DNA of 9,547 bases from NCBI GenBank assembly GCA_021734725.1, contig JAIPIM010000150.1:1-9547 (forward strand), given 5' to 3'. Under the pieces are notes generated by a model, which did no database searches, was not told where the DNA came from, and saw nothing but the letters and a program-made list of their open reading frames with translations. Of this stretch, positions 1-6,987 are shown one piece after another; within the stretch, counting starts at the first letter, position 1; each line of letters opens with the position of its first letter. Made by a program: the position numbers and the translations under genes. Source of the stretch: Minisyncoccota bacterium (lineage in GTDB: Bacteria; Verrucomicrobiota; Lentisphaeria; Oligosphaerales; MVZH01).

Positions 1-3000
1 GCTGTACACGATTGCGGGGATGTCCGGATCGGCGGTCTTGACCGGCAGGGGGCGCTCGTCCCAGTACCGATATGCGCTCGTATCTTCCTTCTCTACAATG
101 TCCAGCACGGGCTGCGCGAGTTTATGATTTTCCTTATGTGCTTGGACCCACCCGCGTCCGAATCCTCCGTATCCATCCAGCTCGTGCAGAAGACGCACGG
201 CGGTAAAGGTGCGCTGTGTCCAGGGATCCGCCGCCAATTTGCCCTGATCGTCCAGTAGTACGGCCCACACACCCGCCAGTTCACCGGTTGTGGCCAACTG
301 GAGATACTCGCGGGTAAACCGATCCTGCACATCGCCCTGTGAGTATTTCCACTCCCAATCGTATTGCACCGTGGCGAACGAAAGCATGGGCAGCGGGCTG
401 AAACTGGTCATGTGCGGGAACGTGATCGGCAGCATGCCGCGTTCGTTCATCATAACAAACGTTCGCTTGGCCAGGTCGCGCATGGCCCAGATGGGGGCGG
501 CTGGAACAACCGATCCGTCCGGGCGGCGATACACCGAGTCGTACATTTCCGTGTTGTAGCACTTGTAGAAAAAGAAATTATCCCAGTACACGCCTTTGTT
601 ATCGGCGATCTCGAACGACCGCGCGTACCAGTAAAGGTTGTAGTCAATGTACGACTCGGTCGGCAGAACCTGGTAGCATCCGCGGGAGTTGCTCTTGGGG
701 CCGCGGCGCAGATCGCCGAGGTTCCATTCGTCCTTGAACGTCTCGGCTTCCTCGAACAGCGGACAGGTGCCCGGGTTGTAATAAAAGATCATCTTCCGAT
801 TGTAACAACGGCGCAGATTGAGCCGCGCGTGAGCAATAAAAGACTTCACCGTGCCTTCGCCGTAGGGCTCGAAGTATTGTCTGCCGTGTTCAATGACTCG
901 GTTAATGTCCGCGCTGCTCAATTTCTCCTGTGTCCCGCGCTTCAGCATTTCCCACAGGAACATGTCTTTCCCGGCGGGATAGACCGAACCGCAATTGCCG
1001 CGCGCCAGCCAGTTGACATCGGTGCCGAGCAGCTCGTACTGGTCTTTGTAGTAGCGATAACGCCACCAATTCGGATCTTCTTCGGGTGCCGTCAGCCGGG
1101 GTTTGACCGGGGCGCCGAGCAACCCGAATGTGAGGGTGCGCGGAGCGTCGATTTCCTGTGGCGCATTGATCAGGTGTACGCGGAGGATTACCTGGTCGCC
1201 TCTGCGAACGACATCCAGGTTGGGTGTTTCCGGATCCCAGCCCCAATTCTTGTCGTTCTCCGCAAACCAGCAGATACCACGCACGGCGTTACCCAAGTAG
1301 ACATAGGGACAAAAGTTTCGGATAAAGTCGCCGTACTTCACTTTCGTGGCGTCCCAGACCACTCCTTCACCCTCGGGAAGCCGTTGTGCAACCGGCGCGC
1401 GGATGTTATCCGCGTTCGCGTGGATCAGCGTTGCGGCGTCGGCACTGAACGGAATCTCCAACGTCAGGTTGTCGACGGCCTGACCCTTACTCGGCAATAC
1501 TGTGAGATCGACCCGGACGGTCCCGTCGTAATCCCAGGTGGTCTTCGCTTTTGCGTGCAGCGCGCCGGCCTGCCATTCGCTTTCGGCAATCACTTCATGA
1601 TCTTCCGCCGATACGATCTTCATCGGTTGTGCCTGTACCGGCGTCGCTTGTCCGGCCACGGTCGCCACATAACGCATGGGCTCCGCGAGTATGCTTTTCG
1701 CGATTCCCGTATTGTCCGAGGTCGACGTCAGCTGATCCCAGAGCCCGACATCGTTGATCGCATGTTCCTTCAGGACTGTATGGAGCACCTTGCCGTCGAC
1801 CTCGATCGGGGTGAATGGCGGATAGACTTCCGTACTGCGTCCCATGGGATTGTTTTCCCACGGAAACCGCTTGCGCTCGAAACGCTTCACCATTTCCACA
1901 TCGGGCACATTTTCACCCTCGATGTTCAGCGCAATTTCATACAGTCCTTCCAGGGGCGGCAGTTCGAACGCCTTCTCGCACCGACGATCCACGAATTCGG
2001 CAATTGGGAAAGTGACTGTTTTCACGACTTCTTTATCTACTTGTGTCCGGATCTCCCCCATGACTCCGGTTGGCTTGGCGTCATCCGATAATCCCGACAA
2101 GTCCGCCCTGATACGCAACTTGTTTCTGGAAGGATAATAGGCAAAATCGAAGTCCAATTCCGGAGCATCCTTCGGTTTCCCCACAATCCAGCGGTAAGGC
2201 TCGTTCGCCCTGGACCACTTGACCATGCGCTCGTAGAACGTTATTTCGCCGTCCGCGGATGCAACGGTCGCGGTCAGTTCATATCCCTGGCTCGGGTCGC
2301 TCTCGCCCAACGCAATGGCAATGGATTCTTTCGCACCTGGCGGCAACGTCAGTGATTTTTCCTGCTTACGCTCCGGCATGGCGGACGGTGTCAGGAGAAG
2401 CGATGCGTTGACCTCGAGGGGCGTGTCAAACGTATTCTCCACGATCAGGCTGCCCTTTGCGGGCGGAAAGCACGGATCGCTCTCCCATTCGAAACGCGCA
2501 CTTGGCGCCGGATCTTTGGTAAAGGCGAACCGCATGCCGCTGAACGGATATCCCCCGGTGAGCGACGAAAACTGATAGGCATGCCAGTCACGGCATAGGT
2601 TAATGGTCCACACACCATCCGTGGTTTTTCGTCCCTCGTCAACGGTGTTCATGCTTTCCAGCGGAATCGCGCACTCGAAATGCCAGAAACCGTCGTGTAC
2701 ACCGCTGACGCGCGGCCAGCCCCCCGCCCACGCGACTTCTTCGTCAGGGTTCCCTTGCGTGTGAATGAACCATCCGACGTGATCCAGCGAATTGGCGAGC
2801 ATCTGATAGTCCACTCTGTCGGGAGAATCCGGTGTTGGGCAGACATATATTTCCACGGCATCGTCCCCCACCACTTTCAGCGTATCCCTCTTCACGTTCG
2901 CGGTCAACGGACCTTCGTCCGGCGTCTGCGACAGTATTCCCACGTAAATAGTCGTTTCATCCGCGCCCACGTACATGCGGATACGCCGTCGATCCAGTTT

Positions 3001-3201
3001 CCTGCCCTGGAACGACGCCACTCCATCGAAGCCCGCGCCGCGCGCCCACTCGCCGGGTTCAATCTTGCCGTCAATGGCCGGCGGTTTGTCCATCAGGGGA
3101 ATCGTCATCTCCGCGCGTGCCCGCGAAAGACTCACGGCTAACACACTCAACCCGAAGACCATCAAGAGGCGGCGCATCCATGTTTTTCGGACGTTAGTCA
3201 T
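1..3201 (-). CDS. Large exported CBM9-like / glycoside-hydrolase-like protein, C-terminus outside window
   Basis: The minus strand is open from ATG 3201 to the left edge, 1067 codons with no stop, so the C-terminus is missing. Residues 1-30 are a signal peptide (basic start, hydrophobic 12-25, likely cut after A-R-A). A CBM9-like module spans about 33-228 (P-P-A-I-D-G-K-I-E-P-G-E-W near 40-52, D-D-A-V-E-I-Y-V at 113-120, F-W-H-F-E-C-A-I-P at 172-180). Two beta-rich regions follow at about 235-330 and 345-445. The core starts at P-W-E-N (447-450), with P-F-T-P-I (462-466), Y-D-G (558-560), Y-V-Y-L-G (633-637) and A-P-V-K-P (697-701). The barrel-like region has V-Y-W-D (Asp874), His930 and S-F-A-T-x-x-x-D-W-E (Glu950). 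Compared with its paralogues it has Thr944 where they have Asp, and lacks the later P-E motif, so it is the most diverged copy. By comparison, little more than an end beta domain is probably missing. Substrate unknown. Confidence 0.88.
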   Translation of the reverse strand, partial: MTNVRKTWMRRLLMVFGLSVLAVSLSRARAEMTIPLMDKPPAIDGKIEPGEWARGAGFDGVASFQGRKLDRRRIRMYVGADETTIYVGILSQTPDEGPLTANVKRDTLKVVGDDAVEIYVCPTPDSPDRVDYQMLANSLDHVGWFIHTQGNPDEEVAWAGGWPRVSGVHDGFWHFECAIPLESMNTVDEGRKTTDGVWTINLCRDWHAYQFSSLTGGYPFSGMRFAFTKDPAPSARFEWESDPCFPPAKGSLIVENTFDTPLEVNASLLLTPSAMPERKQEKSLTLPPGAKESIAIALGESDPSQGYELTATVASADGEITFYERMVKWSRANEPYRWIVGKPKDAPELDFDFAYYPSRNKLRIRADLSGLSDDAKPTGVMGEIRTQVDKEVVKTVTFPIAEFVDRRCEKAFELPPLEGLYEIALNIEGENVPDVEMVKRFERKRFPWENNPMGRSTEVYPPFTPIEVDGKVLHTVLKEHAINDVGLWDQLTSTSDNTGIAKSILAEPMRYVATVAGQATPVQAQPMKIVSAEDHEVIAESEWQAGALHAKAKTTWDYDGTVRVDLTVLPSKGQAVDNLTLEIPFSADAATLIHANADNIRAPVAQRLPEGEGVVWDATKVKYGDFIRNFCPYVYLGNAVRGICWFAENDKNWGWDPETPNLDVVRRGDQVILRVHLINAPQEIDAPRTLTFGLLGAPVKPRLTAPEEDPNWWRYRYYKDQYELLGTDVNWLARGNCGSVYPAGKDMFLWEMLKRGTQEKLSSADINRVIEHGRQYFEPYGEGTVKSFIAHARLNLRRCYNRKMIFYYNPGTCPLFEEAETFKDEWNLGDLRRGPKSNSRGCYQVLPTESYIDYNLYWYARSFEIADNKGVYWDNFFFYKCYNTEMYDSVYRRPDGSVVPAAPIWAMRDLAKRTFVMMNERGMLPITFPHMTSFSPLPMLSFATVQYDWEWKYSQGDVQDRFTREYLQLATTGELAGVWAVLLDDQGKLAADPWTQRTFTAVRLLHELDGYGGFGRGWVQAHKENHKLAQPVLDIVEKEDTSAYRYWDERPLPVKTADPDIPAIVYS

Positions 3202-3210
3202 GTCAAATAA

Positions 3211-3215
3211 TCCTT
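3211..3215 (-). promoter_or_regulatory. Ribosome-binding site of third gene
   Basis: AAGGA on the minus strand after a run of A, nine bases before the ATG at 3201-3199. It supports this start over the in-frame Met9 at 3177-3175, which has no comparable site. Confidence 0.7.
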
Positions 3216-3218
3216 TTT

Positions 3219-3232
3219 TTTTCGGTTCTTCA
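3219..3232 (-). promoter_or_regulatory. Shared leader motif upstream of third gene
   Basis: Minus-strand TGAAGAACCGAAAA, directly before the A-rich ribosome-binding site. It matches 13 of 14 bases of the motif at 6659-6672 in the same position relative to the paralogous second gene. Confidence 0.4.
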
Positions 3233-3238
3233 CGGTTT

Positions 3239-3268
3239 TCTGTAAAATGTCGGGTTGTTGAACGTCAA
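3239..3268 (-). promoter_or_regulatory. Weak sigma-70-like promoter candidate for third gene
   Basis: On the minus strand TTGACG (3268-3263) resembles a -35 box, and TACAGA (3244-3239) lies 18 bases on as a poor -10 box. The position would give a leader of about 30 nt. Only the -35 is convincing. Two TCAAGTT words (3265-3271 and 3273-3279, plus strand) overlap it. Confidence 0.25.
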
Positions 3269-3298
3269 GTTTTCAAGTTGAGAACTCTGACGGTCATA

Positions 3299-3320
3299 GT
3301 TCCGCGTTTACGCGGCAGCC
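3299..3320 (+). repeat. Dispersed repeat, hairpin half only, copy A-left
   Basis: These 22 nt are identical to 6757-6778 and contain the CCGCG-TTTA-CGCGG hairpin at 3302-3315. The second half of the 44-nt unit is absent here. It lies in inverted orientation to the copy at 3409-3452, so the two hairpin modules bound a 154-bp block (3299-3452) with 16 of 20 matching terminal bases. Confidence 0.7.
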
Positions 3321-3321
3321 A

Positions 3322-3344
3322 TCCGGAGGCTTGCAGCCCCCGGA
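3322..3344 (-). other. Ten-pair hairpin with three-base loop
   Basis: On the minus strand, TCCGGGGGCT, loop GCA, AGCCTCCGGA. All ten positions pair if one G-U wobble is allowed. On the plus strand the same position is an A-C mismatch, so the stem is better in minus-strand RNA, the direction of transcription. The repeat hairpin 3302-3315 follows after 6 nt. No U tract follows either stem. Confidence 0.5.
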
Positions 3345-3408
3345 CGCAGAGCGGCTGAACTGGCAGACGCGATGTCGTCCCGGCTGGGCTACGCTCTCCG
3401 AAAGCCGC

Positions 3409-3452
3409 CCGCTCGCTGAAGACTCGCTGCCACTGCCGCCTGAAGACGGAAC
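3409..3452 (-). repeat. 44-nt dispersed repeat unit, copy A-right
   Basis: Read on the minus strand this is GTTCCGTCTTCAGGCGGCAG (3452-3433), TGGC, then AGCGAGTCTTCAGCGAGCGG (3428-3409). The last 20 nt are identical to 6781-6800. The hairpin half differs from copy B, but the changes keep a 5-bp stem: CCGTC/GGCGG with loop TTCA against CCGCG/CGCGG with loop TTTA, including a G-C to C-G swap and a C-G to T-G wobble. This favours selection on the folded form. Confidence 0.75.
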
Positions 3453-3564
3453 TCTGACACTGATGCGGGTCGGCGTACATACAATTGGTGGCGCAACTCC
3501 CTTCAGCATTCAACATTTCACTTTTTCAGAAAACCGAAAAGGTCCTCTTTTTCTCACCGCCGCC

Positions 3565-6500
3565 TTATCGGTACTCCAACGGAACAACAGCATAGTCGTG
3601 CGGCTTTAGACCTCCGACGTTCACTGTCGCCCAGCCTTCACTGTCCACGGATATCCGGTCGTCCCCGTTCACGAATTCCGTGGCGTTACTGAAATCGGCG
3701 CGGCCAAGTCCGACGGGATGGATCCGCACGGTTACGGCCTCTCGGTCTTCCCGACTGTGATTGAAGATCACCAGCACGAGTTTTCCCTCCTGGGCATACG
3801 CGCTGGTCAGCACATTGTCCGTCCTACATTGAAGATGGTCGTTGACGGAGGGCAGCCAGTAAGGAAAAAAGCGAGCGCTTTTATCCAGTGCCAGCGTTTT
3901 TCGCCAGCCGTGTTTCAGGTAGTAGCTCTCGACATCGTGCAGGAGCAGGTATCCATGGTAGGACCGCCATTGTGCTCGTTTCCATTCCGGTTTGCCAGAC
4001 CAGTCGCCGTGGAATTCCGGGATGAAGATGGTCGTAATGCCCCAGTGGTGTGGGGTTTCCATTGTCTGGAAGTGATCCAACGGCCAGATTTCCGAAAAAT
4101 AGCGTTCGTTATCGGGACGAATAAAGCGGTTCTCCCCGTCCATCATGAGATCGACGAACGAATAGGCCGGCGCCATAAAGGTGTCGGTGGAGTGAGTAAA
4201 GATGCACGGCTCAAGCCCCTCGTTCATGATGACGGTGCGGAGCCGCTTGAAGAATTGGCGCAGCCCGAACAGGTTGTAACCGGGTTGTATGCGCCCGTCC
4301 GCCAGACGGTACCCGCAACCTGTTTCGAGTTTTCGACATAGCACGGGGTAAGCGTTGTCAAAATAGAACCCGCGGACACGGTTCTCGTGCACCCAGCGCC
4401 GGTACCGGAACAGACGGTAGTTGATGTGCGCCGGAACCTTGCACCAGCCGCCGTGGCCGTCGCAGGCGATTTCGGGCTTCATCAGCCTCCAGAACTCCTG
4501 TCCCGTGGGCCCCTTCAGCTTTGGGTGCGGCGGATCCGCTAAATGGGTATAGTTAATGGTCTGATACGGAAGGTAGATACGCCCTTCACCCGTCAGACGT
4601 TGATTGTACCATTTGTTCTTCCACCAGTCGACCGGAAACGGGGAATTGGCACGCCGCCCGTCCGGTAAGACCGTACCGTCCCACCCCGTTAAGTGATAAG
4701 GGCTCCCCGCGTAATAAGAATTCTGTGCGCCGACAAAGGAACAAAGGTTGTCGATCTTCCCAGCTACGGCGCGAAAATCGTCGGGCAGTGGCTTGACCGG
4801 CGTTGCCTGTAGGGAAAACGTGATCGTTCGCGGCGCGTCCAGGACCGCCGGACGGCTGATGAAGTTGAATACAAGATGCACCGTATTCGCGGCCGAGCGA
4901 ATGACTTCGAATGCCGGCACGTCGTCGTTCGGTATCCATCCCCTGTCGTTATCGGCCATGTAGGCCAGCCCTCCCCTGCCGGCACGCCCGAGCCAGATAT
5001 AGGGCTTAAAACTGCCGACCGTCATGCGTGCGCTGTCAGCGATCTTGCCCCGACTCATGGTGGAATCCCACAGCAATCCCGCATCCCCCGACAGCCGACC
5101 GGCCCACACGCTTTGCCGCATCGCGGCCCCGGCCGAATGCAGGTGCGTGGCAAATGCGCCCTGGACGGGAATGACGAGGCGCAGAGCACGCAAGTTGACG
5201 GGGGCCTCCGGTTCGAGACGCAAGGTGAACAGCGTGAACCCGTCGTACTCGGTCTCCGACCGGACAAATACCCGCAACCGCGATTTACCGACCTGTCCCG
5301 CCAGAGCGCTTTCCGCGCTGAAGCGAGCCGCTTCCTGCGCCTTTACGGCGAACGGAGACACAACGGTAAAAGGAACCTCCGTTTCTTTGCCTTGCTCGCC
5401 GGTTTGAGCTTCCAAGCGAAAAGGGCCGGTTAAAATATCTTCACCGGCGGTCCGCACTTGCTCGAACAAGCCGGAGTCCGCAAAGACATAACGCCGCCCC
5501 CAGACGCTGACGCTTTTCTTCGCCGCGTCGTATTGAATGGGCGTCCAGGGCGAAAGCACCTGGTCACTAATGCCAAGATCGGTTGCTTCCCACGGCAGCT
5601 TGACTCTCTCGAACGTCGCCGAGACCGTGCCGGAGACCTCCTGCCCCCACAGCGTGGCGACAACAGTGTACGTCCCCTCAGCCAGGTCTTGAAGCTCAAG
5701 CGACTTGCGCGCAAGCGCGGTGTATGTCACTCGTTCCTCCGGTATGAGCGATCCGCGCGGAACCACCGCCGTAAAATCCTTAATGGTAAACCTGACCACC
5801 GTCCGCCCTTCGGGTCCGAAAATGCTGACATCGGCTTTCTCGAGCCGCCGCCCGACCACCATATTTCGCCCGTCGAGAGTCACCAGCGCTTTACCGTATG
5901 TGGGATAATAATCAACCCGGAGTTCCGGCGCGTACGCGGCATTTGGTCGAGAATCGTCAAGCGACCCGGTGAGGCAGCGGTTGCCGCGACCGGTAGATCC
6001 CTTATTACCCGCGGGCACTTTTATCCCGGCATCGTACAACGTGTTGAACTCATAGCGATTATCGCCTACGCCCTGCCCTCCGGATTCAACCAGCGAACCG
6101 CCAATGAACGTGCAACGGCGCACAACCACGCCATGCGCGTGGTTACTGATAAAAATGCCATGGCGTTCGTTCCCGCGGAATACGCAGTTCTCCACAGTCA
6201 CCCGCCCGTTATTGAGTATCCAGAGCCCGTTACCCGTGCCCCATCCATCGACGGAAGCACCGCGGAACTCGAATCCGCTGATCGTGACACCCCCCAAAGT
6301 CGCCATCACGCCGTTCGGCCTGCCTGCGGCGTCGATGACGACGGAACTGCTCTCGCCAGCGGCGGGCTGCAACGGCGTCCCCTTTTCGTCCACGGCCTGC
6401 CAAACCGTGTTTCCCGGTACGTTGAAACCACCCTCGTATGTGCCCGGATAAACCAGGATTTTGTCGCCCGCTTTGAGTTGATTTTCCTGGAGAAGTTGTG

Positions 6501-6645
6501 CCGGGCTCGCGGCGTCGCGCTGTTTCTTATCGGCGTCGCCCTGCATGACCGTCCACGTCCGAGCCGAAACTACGGTGGTGGTAACGACGAGTGAAAGCAA
6601 GGCAGCAATAGTGTGTGAGCAGTGAATCGATGCTTTATAACGCAT
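3565..6645 (-). CDS. Exported right-handed beta-helix / glycoside-hydrolase-like fusion protein
   Basis: Complete 1026-residue protein from an ATG with a good ribosome-binding site to TAA. Residues 1-28 form a signal peptide (hydrophobic stretch 13-27, likely cut near Ser-Ala-Arg). Residues 30-230 look like a short right-handed beta-helix: an A-G-D-K-I-L-V-Y-P-G-T-Y opening, then coil words G-V-T-I-S-G-F-E-F-R-G, V-E-N-C-V-F-R-G-N and V-V-R-R-C-T-F. About 240-345 are beta-rich linker domains. The shared core begins at P-W-E (351-353), with PWTPI (366-370), Y-I-W-L-G (549-553) and T-P-V-K-P (615-619). The barrel-like region has F-Y-F-D (Asp763), His818, S-F-V-D-x-x-x-D-G-E (Glu838) and I-P-E (Glu877). 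A beta domain (about 945-1026) ends the protein, with no anchor. The beta-helix replaces the CBM9-like module of its neighbours. A secreted polysaccharide-acting enzyme is likely; specificity is unknown, and no polysaccharide-lyase active site was recognised in the helix. Confidence 0.88.
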   Translation of the reverse strand: MRYKASIHCSHTIAALLSLVVTTTVVSARTWTVMQGDADKKQRDAASPAQLLQENQLKAGDKILVYPGTYEGGFNVPGNTVWQAVDEKGTPLQPAAGESSSVVIDAAGRPNGVMATLGGVTISGFEFRGASVDGWGTGNGLWILNNGRVTVENCVFRGNERHGIFISNHAHGVVVRRCTFIGGSLVESGGQGVGDNRYEFNTLYDAGIKVPAGNKGSTGRGNRCLTGSLDDSRPNAAYAPELRVDYYPTYGKALVTLDGRNMVVGRRLEKADVSIFGPEGRTVVRFTIKDFTAVVPRGSLIPEERVTYTALARKSLELQDLAEGTYTVVATLWGQEVSGTVSATFERVKLPWEATDLGISDQVLSPWTPIQYDAAKKSVSVWGRRYVFADSGLFEQVRTAGEDILTGPFRLEAQTGEQGKETEVPFTVVSPFAVKAQEAARFSAESALAGQVGKSRLRVFVRSETEYDGFTLFTLRLEPEAPVNLRALRLVIPVQGAFATHLHSAGAAMRQSVWAGRLSGDAGLLWDSTMSRGKIADSARMTVGSFKPYIWLGRAGRGGLAYMADNDRGWIPNDDVPAFEVIRSAANTVHLVFNFISRPAVLDAPRTITFSLQATPVKPLPDDFRAVAGKIDNLCSFVGAQNSYYAGSPYHLTGWDGTVLPDGRRANSPFPVDWWKNKWYNQRLTGEGRIYLPYQTINYTHLADPPHPKLKGPTGQEFWRLMKPEIACDGHGGWCKVPAHINYRLFRYRRWVHENRVRGFYFDNAYPVLCRKLETGCGYRLADGRIQPGYNLFGLRQFFKRLRTVIMNEGLEPCIFTHSTDTFMAPAYSFVDLMMDGENRFIRPDNERYFSEIWPLDHFQTMETPHHWGITTIFIPEFHGDWSGKPEWKRAQWRSYHGYLLLHDVESYYLKHGWRKTLALDKSARFFPYWLPSVNDHLQCRTDNVLTSAYAQEGKLVLVIFNHSREDREAVTVRIHPVGLGRADFSNATEFVNGDDRISVDSEGWATVNVGGLKPHDYAVVPLEYR

Positions 6646-6650
6646 ACGTT

Positions 6651-6656
6651 CCCCTC
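6651..6656 (-). promoter_or_regulatory. Ribosome-binding site of second gene
   Basis: GAGGGG on the minus strand, five bases before the ATG at 6645-6643, or seven counting from GAGG. This supports that ATG, which also places a hydrophobic signal-peptide segment at the N-terminus. Confidence 0.65.
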
Positions 6657-6658
6657 AA

Positions 6659-6672
6659 TTTACGGTTCTTCA
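6659..6672 (-). promoter_or_regulatory. Shared leader motif upstream of second gene
   Basis: On the minus strand this reads TGAAGAACCGTAAA and sits just before the ribosome-binding site. The third gene has TGAAGAACCGAAAA in the equivalent place (3219-3232), 13 of 14 identical. Equal position next to two paralogous genes suggests a conserved 5' leader element or simply recent common descent of the upstream regions. Its function is unknown. Confidence 0.4.
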
Positions 6673-6756
6673 GGTCCTGCCGTGAGTGTATTGGCGTGTT
6701 CTATGCCTGTCCCATGCGGCGCGCTTCCTCGAGGACGTTTTACCGGTCCGGTCTGC

Positions 6757-6800
6757 GTTCCGCGTTTACGCGGCAGCCGGAGCGAGTCTTCAGCGAGCGG
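6757..6800 (+). repeat. 44-nt dispersed repeat unit, copy B
   Basis: The unit is a 20-nt hairpin module, GTTCCGCGTTTACGCGGCAG (6757-6776), four bases, then AGCGAGTCTTCAGCGAGCGG (6781-6800). The hairpin has a CCGCG/CGCGG stem with a TTTA loop at 6760-6773. The second half contains two AGCGAG words. The unit matches the minus strand of 3409-3452 without gaps at 37 of 44 positions, counted by eye. Its first 22 nt are identical to 3299-3320. A related fragment, CAGTGCCAGCGAGCG, lies at 6841-6855. Copies occur only in the spacers here, which suggests a dispersed REP-like intergenic element. Confidence 0.75.
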
Positions 6801-6930
6801 AATGCGGTTATTGCTCCCGTCGACGCTTATGGGTAACCGACAGTGCCAGCGAGCGCCGTGTACTGTTTCGGAATTGTACCGCACCCCTCTTTTTGTCGTA
6901 GTTTGCCGACGACGAAAGCAGGGGCGTCAA

Positions 6931-6975
6931 CCGGCGCATTGGCGGGCCCGGAGACCCGCTTTACTTGTGCGCCGG
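6931..6975 (-). terminator. Nested stem-loop after the first gene, possible transcript end
   Basis: An outer 8-bp inverted repeat (TGCGCCGG at 6968-6975, CCGGCGCA at 6931-6938) encloses an inner 5-bp stem (GCGGG at 6942-6946, CCCGC at 6955-6959). It begins 12 nt past the stop codon of the gene ending at 6988. No uridine tract follows on the minus strand, so it is not a canonical intrinsic terminator. It could equally protect the mRNA 3' end. Confidence 0.35.
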
Positions 6976-6987
6976 TGTTGAGCGTCT

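Larger units (their letters stand above)
3202..3564. other. 363-bp spacer between second and third genes
   Basis: No convincing gene is present. Open frames such as the one across 3265-3516 read through repeat sequence and lack family features. In transcription order the spacer holds the repeat copy 3409-3452, a 10-pair hairpin (3322-3344), the repeat hairpin 3302-3315, paired 7-nt direct repeats (3265-3279), a weak promoter candidate, the shared leader motif and a ribosome-binding site. Only a weak 5-bp A/T stem lies after the second gene's stop, so no clear terminator is seen there. Confidence 0.7.
6646..6987. other. 342-bp spacer between first and second genes
   Basis: No convincing gene is present. 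Short open frames here run through repeat sequence, lack ribosome-binding sites and show no domain pattern. In transcription order the spacer holds a nested stem-loop, a partial repeat fragment at 6841-6855, a 44-nt repeat unit at 6757-6800, a perfect 10-bp palindrome TCCTCGAGGA at 6726-6735, a shared leader motif and the ribosome-binding site of the second gene. No confident promoter was found. Confidence 0.7.

Noticed and set aside
364..2091. Open frame of 575 codons on the plus strand
   Set aside because: It lies wholly antisense to the third gene, whose minus-strand frame is open for 3.2 kb with a signal peptide and recognisable domains. The plus-strand translation is rich in Arg/Val with no domain pattern. 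It is a shadow of GC-biased coding sequence.
3175..3177. Met9 as the start of the third gene
   Set aside because: It would still leave a signal peptide, but the ATG at 3201-3199 has an AAGGA site at proper spacing and the shared leader motif directly upstream.
3265..3516. Small minus-strand protein of 83 codons in the spacer
   Set aside because: It is composed largely of the repeat units and hairpins. The residues it encodes (such as R-V-F-S-E-R) are the repeat read in frame. No supporting ribosome-binding site.
3521..3541. Terminator after the second gene
   Set aside because: CTTTT/AAAAG gives only a 5-bp A/T stem with an 11-base loop and no U tract, which is too weak to support.
5458..6594. 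Open frame of 378 codons on the plus strand
   Set aside because: Antisense to the beta-helix part of the second gene, with no family pattern and no signal peptide. It is a codon-bias shadow.
6873..6878. TACAAT on the minus strand as a -10 box for the second gene
   Set aside because: Five of six bases match the consensus, but no acceptable -35 lies 16-18 bases upstream and it would leave a leader of over 220 nt. Not reported as a promoter.
6615..6981. Small plus-strand frames of 73 and 119 codons across the second gene's start and the spacer
   Set aside because: They overlap the supported N-terminus of the second gene and read through the 44-nt repeat, with no independent evidence of coding.
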